Of a stretch of DNA of 6,436 bases, positions 5,915 to 6,436 are shown one piece after another (the stretch's first letter is position 1; every line of letters begins with the position of its first letter). Location: assembly GCA_023299965.1 (NCBI GenBank), contig JALZVN010000343.1:1-6436 (forward strand), given 5' to 3'. A model generated the notes under the pieces. That model was not told the origin of the DNA. It made no database searches and saw only the letters and a list, made by a program, of their open reading frames with translations. The position numbers and the translations under genes are program-made. The stretch is from Saprospiraceae bacterium (lineage in GTDB: Bacteria; Bacteroidota; Bacteroidia; Chitinophagales; Saprospiraceae).

Positions 5915-6436
5915 GGCAGATTTCTTTTTAGATTCCTCAATAGACTTTTGGAGGGCATCCATGATATCAACCACTGGTTTATCTTTTTCTTCTTGATCTA
6001 TATTAACTACTTCTTTGCCTTCAATCTTTTTCTCTACCAATTCCATCAATGCATCTCTGTATCGATCTTCAAAATCAATTTTATCAAAGGTAGTGGAAAG
6101 CGTTTCCACCAATTGTTTGGCAAGTTTTAGCTGTGCTTCATCTGGGTCATCTAACTTCTCTGTATCAGGTACATTTTCAATATTCCTGATCTCGTAAGGG
6201 AACCTCAACTTGTACATGATAAGTGCATTTTCGTGAGGCGTTATCATTACCACATCTTCTCTATCACGCAAGATGATTCGTCCAATACCTGCTTTGCCGG
6301 AGTCTTTAAGGGTCTTACATAGCAAGGAAAATGTCTTCTTGGCAATCTCACCTTCAGGACCTACAAAGTACACGTTCTCGTATCGACTAGGATGTACTTC
6401 ATTTTGATCTACAAAGGCTTCAATATCTATGGCTCT
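5912..6436 (-). CDS. ku: Ku, non-homologous end-joining DNA end-binding protein, 5' end outside window
   Basis: 174 residues are visible. The frame is open through the right edge: the 21 codons upstream of the GTG at 6373-6371 (RAIDIEAFVDQNEVHPSRYE) match the conserved Ku segment leading into the central barrel, so that GTG is internal. Bacterial Ku is about 250-300 residues, so roughly the N-terminal third to 40% is missing. Recognisable parts are VYFVGPEGE, LKDSGKAGIGRIILRDRED and LRFPYEIR of the core barrel, then the helical arm (QLVETLSTTFD, FEDRYRDALMELVEKKIEGK) and the C-terminal VVDIMDALQKSIEESKKK, the conserved LigD-contact region followed by a short lysine-rich tail. Ku homodimers ring DNA ends and recruit LigD for end joining in the cytoplasm. 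LigD is not in the window; the partner here is the overlapping EEP nuclease gene. Confidence 0.93.
   Translation of the reverse strand, partial: RAIDIEAFVDQNEVHPSRYENVYFVGPEGEIAKKTFSLLCKTLKDSGKAGIGRIILRDREDVVMITPHENALIMYKLRFPYEIRNIENVPDTEKLDDPDEAQLKLAKQLVETLSTTFDKIDFEDRYRDALMELVEKKIEGKEVVNIDQEEKDKPVVDIMDALQKSIEESKKKSA

Noticed and set aside
5948..6197. Two overlapping plus-strand frames opposite Ku
   Set aside because: Both are Phe/Ser/Ile-rich antisense frames of Ku lysine- and glutamate-rich coding sequence.
5912..6373. GTG at 6373-6371 as the Ku start codon
   Set aside because: The frame continues upstream to the window edge and the 21 extra residues match conserved Ku sequence, so this GTG is an internal valine.

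Overview
The window looks like a chromosomal segment of a member of the Bacteroidota. This is an inference from several signs: moderately AT-rich DNA with AT-rich spacers, starts without Shine-Dalgarno sequences (A-rich leaders instead), one TAnnTTTG-type -7 box, and protein flavours common in that phylum. I cannot name the genus. It reads as ordinary housekeeping and accessory chromosome; I see no phage, IS, CRISPR, tRNA or rRNA.

Layout, left to right. (1) Bases 1-1248 (+) hold the 3' part of a YfcC/DcuC-family multi-pass transporter that enters from beyond the left edge. (2) 1281-1550 (+) is a small soluble protein of unknown function, 32 bases behind the transporter. (3) 1551-1993 is a 443-base gap with a 93-base element bounded by long imperfect inverted repeats (1559-1651), followed by a small two-transmembrane-helix protein gene whose start is out of frame with its body (1683-1927). 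(4) 1994-3163 (+) is a complete ArgE-type M20 metallodeacetylase. (5) 3164-3525 is a 362-base gap filled by a G+C-richer array of palindromes, probably a dispersed intergenic repeat, then an AT-rich leader with a possible promoter. (6) 3526-5019 (+) is a membrane-tethered subtilisin (S8) protease: four transmembrane helices, a propeptide-like domain and a complete catalytic domain. (7) 5020-5225 is a short spacer between converging genes. (8) On the minus strand, a Ku gene (6436 to 5912, 5' end beyond the right edge) is followed, with a one-base TAATG overlap, by an exonuclease III/AP-endonuclease-like phosphohydrolase (5912 to 5226).

The plus-strand genes do not form an obvious single pathway. 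The transporter and the deacetylase could both touch amino-acid metabolism, but about 745 bases and a possible pseudogene separate them, so an operon is unlikely. The minus-strand pair is more coherent: Ku binds double-strand ends in non-homologous end joining, and the coupled EEP-fold enzyme is a plausible end-processing partner. No LigD ligase is visible here.

The points most worth follow-up are the Ku-EEP coupling, the four-helix/propeptide/S8 architecture, the structured repeat after argE, and the frameshifted small membrane protein with its adjacent inverted-repeat element.
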